A stretch of 64,000 bases of DNA from Pseudoxanthomonas sp. SE1 (lineage in GTDB: Bacteria; Pseudomonadota; Gammaproteobacteria; Xanthomonadales; Xanthomonadaceae). Shown in pieces: positions 62,479 to 64,000 of this stretch (positions within the stretch are counted from its first letter, which is position 1; each line of letters opens with the position of its first letter). The position numbers were made by a program, and so were the translations under genes. Where the stretch lies: contig NZ_CP113783.1 of the NCBI RefSeq assembly GCF_029542205.1, positions 2,533,001 to 2,597,000 of the forward strand. The letters are read 5' to 3'. The notes beneath the pieces were generated by a model. That model was given only the letters and a program-made list of their open reading frames with translations. It was not told the origin of the DNA and ran no database searches.

Positions 62479-63564
62479 ATGGCCATCGCCACCTCCCATC
62501 CGCTGGACTTGCCCCGCCAGCGCGTCTTCTGGCTGCTGCACCTGTCGGGCTGGGGCGCCTACTTCGCGCAGGGCTGCCTGTATGCCGTCGCCCACGGCAA
62601 GCCGTCCGGCTACTGGGTGGTGCCCGCGACCGCCGCGACCATGGGTGCACTGGTCACGCTGGGCCTGCGCTTCCTGCTGAGGACCTACTGGGGCCTTCCG
62701 CCCCGCCGGCTGCTGGCATTGATGATTCCACTGGTGCTGGCCAGCTCCGCGCTGATCGACTTCGTCACACGCGAAGTCCTGGTCGATTTCTGCGAGACCT
62801 GCAAGCCGACCACCCAACTGGAGTTCATCGCCTATTCGCTGGGCTACATCTACGTGGTGCTGGCGTGGGTCGGTGCCTACATGGGCATCAAGTACTACCA
62901 GCAGCTGCAGGGCGAAACCGAACGCACGCTGGCCGCGCGCAGCATGGCGCACCAGGCGCAACTGAAGATGCTGCGCTACCAGCTCAACCCGCATTTCCTG
63001 TTCAACACGCTCAATGCGATTTCGACGCTGATCCTGGACCGCGACAACGTCACCGCCAACCGCATGGTGCAGGGCCTGTCGTCGTTCCTCCGGCACTCAC
63101 TGGACAACGACCCGATGCAGCGCGTCACGCTGCGCCAGGAACTCGATGCGCTGACCCTGTACCTGGACATCGAGAAGATCCGCTTCGCCGAGCGGTTGCG
63201 CATCGAGACCGACATCGACGAGGACTGCTGGCGTGCGCTGCTGCCCAGCCTGTTGCTGCAGCCACTGGTGGAGAACGCCATCAAGTACGCCGTGGCCCGG
63301 CAGGTGGCAGGCGGCCTGTTGCGCATCGAAGCCGAACGGGACGGTGCGCAGCTCGTGCTGCGCGTCATCGATGACGGCCCCGGCTGCGGGAGCCTGGAGG
63401 GAGATGAACTGCCGCCCGGCAAGGGCGTCGGCCTGCGCAATACGCGCGAGCGCCTGAGCGTGCTGTACGGCGGATCCAGTGGCTTCTGGGTACGCAACCT
63501 GGAGCGCGGCATAGAAGTCACCCTGCGACTGCCGTTCGAAACCTCGCAGACACTGGCGGACTGA
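62479..63564 (+). CDS. LytS/AlgZ-type sensor histidine kinase
   Basis: 361 residues. Four membrane helices in the first ~140, then the His_kinase domain with phospho-acceptor His172 in QLNPHFLFNTLN and an ATPase region with PLVENAIKYAV and GKGVGLRNTRERL. It pairs with the LytTR-type regulator that starts 4 bp downstream. Confidence 0.94.
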   Translation: MAIATSHPLDLPRQRVFWLLHLSGWGAYFAQGCLYAVAHGKPSGYWVVPATAATMGALVTLGLRFLLRTYWGLPPRRLLALMIPLVLASSALIDFVTREVLVDFCETCKPTTQLEFIAYSLGYIYVVLAWVGAYMGIKYYQQLQGETERTLAARSMAHQAQLKMLRYQLNPHFLFNTLNAISTLILDRDNVTANRMVQGLSSFLRHSLDNDPMQRVTLRQELDALTLYLDIEKIRFAERLRIETDIDEDCWRALLPSLLLQPLVENAIKYAVARQVAGGLLRIEAERDGAQLVLRVIDDGPGCGSLEGDELPPGKGVGLRNTRERLSVLYGGSSGFWVRNLERGIEVTLRLPFETSQTLAD

Positions 63565-63568
63565 GCCG

Positions 63569-64000
63569 ATGGACAACGCCACGTCACCGCCCCGACCTGC
63601 ACGACTGCGTGCACTCATCGTCGACGACGAACCGTTGGCGCGGCGCGGGCTGGAAATCCGCCTGGCCGCGCATGCCGACGTGGACATCGTCGGCCAGTAC
63701 GGCGATGGCGCATCGGCCATCGCAGGCCTGCGTGAACACAGGCCGGACCTGATGTTCCTGGATGTGCAGATGCCGGGGATGGACGGTTTCCAGACGCTGC
63801 GCGCGATTCCCGCCAGCGAAATGCCGCTGGTGGTGTTCGTGACCGCCTACGACCACTACGCCATCCGCGCCTTCGAGGCCTCGGCCACCGATTACCTGCT
63901 CAAGCCCGTGGACGATTCACGGTTGGCGCAGGCCCTGTCGCGCGTGCGCCAGGCGCGCGCGCAGCGCGAGGCCAGCGGCCACTGCGCCACCCTGCTCGGC
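63569..64000 (+). CDS. LytR/AlgR-type response regulator (3' end outside window)
   Basis: 144 codons visible from ATG 63569. Receiver domain with DDE at 19-21, phosphorylation site Asp65 in MFLDVQMP, a Thr in FVTAYD and Lys in YLLKPVDD. The DNA-binding LytTR domain expected after the linker lies beyond the window. Partner of the preceding kinase. Confidence 0.9.
   Translation, partial: MDNATSPPRPARLRALIVDDEPLARRGLEIRLAAHADVDIVGQYGDGASAIAGLREHRPDLMFLDVQMPGMDGFQTLRAIPASEMPLVVFVTAYDHYAIRAFEASATDYLLKPVDDSRLAQALSRVRQARAQREASGHCATLLG

Overview
This window is a piece of a high-GC gammaproteobacterial chromosome, almost certainly Xanthomonadaceae/Lysobacteraceae (Pseudoxanthomonas, Stenotrophomonas, Lysobacter or a close relative). 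The evidence is the uvrC-pgsA-tRNA order, the ygfX-sdhE-sdhBADC cluster with an SDHAF4-type gene, a UbiM-like flavin hydroxylase, a fused E1 alpha/beta dehydrogenase, a DUF6116 protein and a GyrA with Gln at position 83. The core genes are GC-rich and tightly packed, with frequent ATGA/GTGA overlaps.

Layout. Positions 1-4900 (mostly minus strand) hold the 5' part of gyrA, tRNA-Val, a membrane-anchored glutamate-synthase-like FMN protein and tRNA genes Leu, Gly, Cys, Gly. Positions 4880-16336 (minus) are one dense run: pgsA, uvrC, a thioredoxin/NHL protein, a low-molecular-weight phosphatase, kdsB, lpxK, msbA, exbD, exbB and comEC. This covers DNA repair, lipid A/KDO synthesis and export, and the DNA-uptake channel. 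Positions 16347-35095 are a sedentary chromosomal integron: intI (minus), attI with a good candidate Pc promoter, then 42 plus-strand cassettes (33 coding, 9 apparently non-coding) separated by very similar, mostly 60-bp attC sites and closed by a decayed last attC. Positions 35147-41817 (minus) are lolD, a lolC/lolF-type permease, ygfX, sdhE, a MAPEG protein, sdhB, sdhA, sdhD, sdhC and an SDHAF4 gene. Positions 41830-64000 are ordinary chromosome: ygfZ, ubiM, an FMN reductase, the fused E1 enzyme, GSTs, glutaryl-CoA dehydrogenase, tatD, tcdA, cspA, pldA, arsC, a sterol desaturase, class I fumarase, a SigJ-type sigma factor with an AhpD-like partner, a TRIC-family channel and a LytS/LytTR two-component pair cut by the window end.

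How it fits together. Lipoprotein release (LolCD), lipid A flippase (MsbA), LpxK and KdsB commonly cluster with comEC in gammaproteobacteria. Here the integron sits exactly between lolD and comEC, so intI is now the gene immediately upstream of comEC: 10 bp separate them and comEC's ribosome binding site follows the intI stop. ComEC imports single-stranded DNA and IntI recombines folded single-stranded attC, so this arrangement could couple DNA uptake to cassette capture. That link is an inference.

The cassette array is the accessory part. Its ORFs are small (60-172 residues). About half are predicted membrane or exported. Recognisable families include YqcC, SMI1/KNR4 (SUKH), DUF4259 (two), RraB, Tdi1/DUF1851, VOC and DUF6429. 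Seventeen ORFs use the TAA of the attC R'' box as stop codon and five read into attC, ending in a shared attC-encoded tail. Nearly every coding cassette has termini that are reverse complements for 8-13 bp, beyond the 7-bp core. Non-coding cassettes recur: three 365-bp copies plus two relatives, a 352-bp perfect tandem pair, and a 327-bp diverged tandem pair.
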